From NCBI GenBank assembly GCA_021199145.1, contig JAJQIP010000210.1, positions 1-7,508 on the forward strand: 7,508 nucleotides of DNA, given 5' to 3'. A program made the position numbers and the translations under genes. The notes under the pieces were generated by a model. It did not search any database. It was not told the origin of the DNA and worked only from the letters and a program-made list of their open reading frames with translations. The DNA is from Porphyromonadaceae bacterium. GTDB lineage: Bacteria > Bacteroidota > Bacteroidia > Bacteroidales > UBA11471. Positions 5,980-7,508 of the stretch are shown here, one piece after another (the first letter of the stretch is position 1; the number at the start of each line of letters is the position of its first letter).

Positions 5980-6049
5980 TGTCGGAACGGATTTAACGGA
6001 GAAAAGAGCTTTTTCGGAAGACGTGCGGAACTTCTCCGGAATTCTTTTG

Positions 6050-6079
6050 CAAAAATAATGAATTTATCGGGTTCCCAAA
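6050..6079 (-). promoter_or_regulatory. possible promoter for the DUF3256 gene
   Basis: On the minus strand TTTG (6079-6076) and TATTTTTG (6057-6050) are 18 bases apart, one short of the usual 19-21. The -33 box lies within the last codons of eamA and the -7 box just past its stop. Transcription would start near 6044, leaving a leader of about 65 bases. Within that leader CGGAGAA and TTCTCCG (about 5997-6039) could pair. It would let DUF3256 be expressed apart from truA-eamA. Confidence 0.42.
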
Positions 6080-6963
6080 TAGAGAAAATACATACCGATG
6101 AGTACCAGAAGCAGATCGATGGCCTTGCTGCGGATATTTTTCTCGTGAAAGAGGAGGACACCGAAGAGGAAACTGACCACCACACCGCTACGCCGGGCCA
6201 TCGAGACCAGCGAAATCATCGCTTCGGGATAGCTAAGGGCATAGAAGTAGACGAAGTCGGCGGCCACGAGGAAGAGGGAGATGAAGAAGATGCTCCAGCG
6301 CCACTGGAAGGGGGTGGTCTCCTCCCGCTTGCGGAACCAGAAGAGCAATGTTATACCCATAAGCACCATTTGGTAGTAAGTGTACCATACCTGCACGACC
6401 ATACGGTCGAAGCCGTGTGTGAGGAGGTACTTGTCGTAGAGTGCACTGAGGGCCCCGGTGAGGGTGGCCAGGACAATGAAGTAAATCCAGCGGTCGTGAC
6501 TGAAACGGATGCCCTCCTTCTTTCCGGCGGAAGAGAGGAGGAAAAAGGAGACGACCGAGACGATGACTCCAATCCATTGGTAGGCGTTGAGACGCTCCCC
6601 GAAGAGCAACAGCGCCCCTATAAGCGTGAGGACAGGTTGGGAGGCCTTTATGGTGCCGGCAATGGTGATGGGAAGGTGCTTCATGGCGAAGTAGGCAAAG
6701 ATCCAGGAGAGGAGCACGAGGGCCGACTTGGCCATGATATAGAGGTGGGTGGTGAAATCGGCTCGAGGAACGTAGAAAAGGCTCCCTTCCATCAGGTCAG
6801 GCTGGAGGCGGGAGAGAAGAATAGCCGGGAGAAAGATGAGGCTACAGAAGAGGGTATTGAGAAAAAGGATGGGGATGACGGCGTTGCCGGAGAGTGCCAT
6901 CTTCTTGAAGACTTCGTAGAGGCCTAACAGGACGGCTGAGAAGAAAGCGAGAATCAACCACAT
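6064..6963 (-). CDS. EamA/DMT-superfamily inner-membrane transporter
   Basis: This 299-residue membrane protein has about ten hydrophobic segments, near residues 2-20, 29-50, 74-92, 99-121, 128-144, 159-176, 189-210, 224-243, 248-272 and 280-297. They form two EamA repeats of about 145 residues each, the usual length and layout of drug/metabolite transporters. The end of the first repeat, KHLPITIAGTIKASQPVLTLIGALLLFGERL at 95-125, carries the typical Pro and Glu positions of the family. The matching segment in the second repeat is about 246-275 (PEAMISLVSMARRSG to FHEK). The substrate cannot be predicted; relatives export amino acids, metabolites or drugs, or import sugars. The ATG at 6963 is 6 bases after the truA stop, so the two are translated from one mRNA and translation may be coupled. 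Confidence 0.92.
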   Translation of the reverse strand: MWLILAFFSAVLLGLYEVFKKMALSGNAVIPILFLNTLFCSLIFLPAILLSRLQPDLMEGSLFYVPRADFTTHLYIMAKSALVLLSWIFAYFAMKHLPITIAGTIKASQPVLTLIGALLLFGERLNAYQWIGVIVSVVSFFLLSSAGKKEGIRFSHDRWIYFIVLATLTGALSALYDKYLLTHGFDRMVVQVWYTYYQMVLMGITLLFWFRKREETTPFQWRWSIFFISLFLVAADFVYFYALSYPEAMISLVSMARRSGVVVSFLFGVLLFHEKNIRSKAIDLLLVLIGMYFLYLGTR

Positions 6964-6969
6964 GGCGGT

Positions 6970-7508
6970 TTAGGGGAGGAAAAGGGTTTCGGGATAGGTA
7001 ATGTCGGTGAGGAAGAGGGCGCAGGCCGGTGCTGAGACACTAGCACAACGGCGGTCACGAGCCTCCAGGATGGGGAGGAAGCCGGTGACGGGGAGTTTGC
7101 CCCGTCCGATATCGACCAACGTGCCGACAATGGCCCGTACCATGTTGCGAAGAAAACGGTCGGCCGTGATGGTGAAGACGAGTTCATCGCCTCGTTCTTC
7201 CCAACGGGCACAGGTAATGCGGCAACGGAAATTCTTCACGTCAGTGTGGGTCTTGCTGAAACTGGTAAAGTCGTCGTGTCGCAGCAGCAAGGCCGCCGCT
7301 TCGTTCATCGCCGTCACATCGAGCCGTTGTCCGGAGAGGTACCAACGATATCGTCCTGTAAAGGGATTTTTCGCATAGGAGATATAGTAACGGTAGGTGC
7401 GGGAGAGGGCGTCGAAACGGCTGTGGGCCTCAGAAGTGACGGGACGGATACGGGAGATGGCGATGTCGGGAGGCAGGAGACAGTTGAGGTGGTGTCGCCA
7501 CGCTTCGA
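6970..7508 (-). CDS. truA: tRNA pseudouridine(38-40) synthase TruA (5' end outside window)
   Basis: TruA converts uridines 38-40 in the anticodon arm of many tRNAs to pseudouridine. The visible 179 residues, running from the window edge to TAA at 6970-6972, are about the last two thirds of a protein of usual length near 250-270. The frame is open to the edge, and its first readable residues are EAWRHHLNCLLPPDIAISRI. Family landmarks are LNCLLPPDI, the segment AHSRFDALSRTYRYYI (E. coli: FHARFSATARRYRYII), the later DDFTSFSK, and FLRNMVRAIVGTL near the end (E. coli: FVHHMVRNIVGSL). The catalytic aspartate (Asp60 in E. coli) lies in the missing N-terminal part. It appears to be the promoter-proximal gene of the truA-eamA-DUF3256 group. 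Confidence 0.93.
   Translation of the reverse strand, partial: EAWRHHLNCLLPPDIAISRIRPVTSEAHSRFDALSRTYRYYISYAKNPFTGRYRWYLSGQRLDVTAMNEAAALLLRHDDFTSFSKTHTDVKNFRCRITCARWEERGDELVFTITADRFLRNMVRAIVGTLVDIGRGKLPVTGFLPILEARDRRCASVSAPACALFLTDITYPETLFLP

Noticed and set aside
6058..6927. A 289-codon open frame on the plus strand opposite eamA, rich in Glu, Gly, Asp and His.
   Set aside because: It mirrors the hydrophobic codons of the transporter on the other strand. The composition is typical of antisense to a membrane protein, and no motif is recognisable.
1..7508. tRNA genes, CRISPR arrays, insertion sequences, phage or defence genes.
   Set aside because: Reading both strands gave no cloverleaf, no regularly spaced repeat array, no transposase or integrase motif and no terminal inverted repeats with target duplications.

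Overview
The window looks like an ordinary piece of chromosome from a member of the Bacteroidota, most likely order Bacteroidales. The protein families point that way: a Bacteroidales-type HisRS, a 523-residue RNase G starting with GTG, an HU protein carrying the Bacteroidota arm sequence, and a DUF3256-like exported protein. The promoters agree: several gene starts are preceded by TAnnTTTG, the -7 element of the Bacteroidota primary sigma factor, and strong Shine-Dalgarno sequences are absent. I cannot name genus or species. There are no tRNA or rRNA genes, no CRISPR array and no mobile element.

Layout, left to right. Positions 1-190 hold a possible last few codons of a plus-strand gene and a terminator that can work in both directions. 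hisS (191-1555) is on the minus strand. A gap of roughly 490 bases follows. It carries the hisS promoter at one end, the udp promoter at the other, and an unexplained perfect 16-bp inverted repeat in the middle. udp (2089-2958, plus) encodes a uridine phosphorylase-type enzyme and converges on rng (3042-4613, minus), with one strong hairpin between them. Upstream of rng on the same strand lie a 29-codon gene for a very basic, probably ribosomal protein (4717-4806) and hup (4833-5105). A terminator hairpin separates this pair from rng. After another intergenic stretch of about 235 bases come DUF3256 (5341-5979), eamA (6064-6963) and the 3' part of truA (6970-7508, cut by the window edge). All three are on the minus strand and probably co-transcribed.

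Together the genes serve translation and RNA handling (HisRS, TruA, RNase G, the small basic protein), nucleoid structure (HU) and pyrimidine nucleoside salvage (Udp). One inner-membrane transporter and one exported protein of unknown role complete the set. I see no obvious new multi-gene system. The items most worth checking are the overlooked 29-residue gene, the large intergenic palindrome at 1771-1809, the three 11-bp phased repeats at 5297-5329, and the regulatory link between the hup unit and rng.
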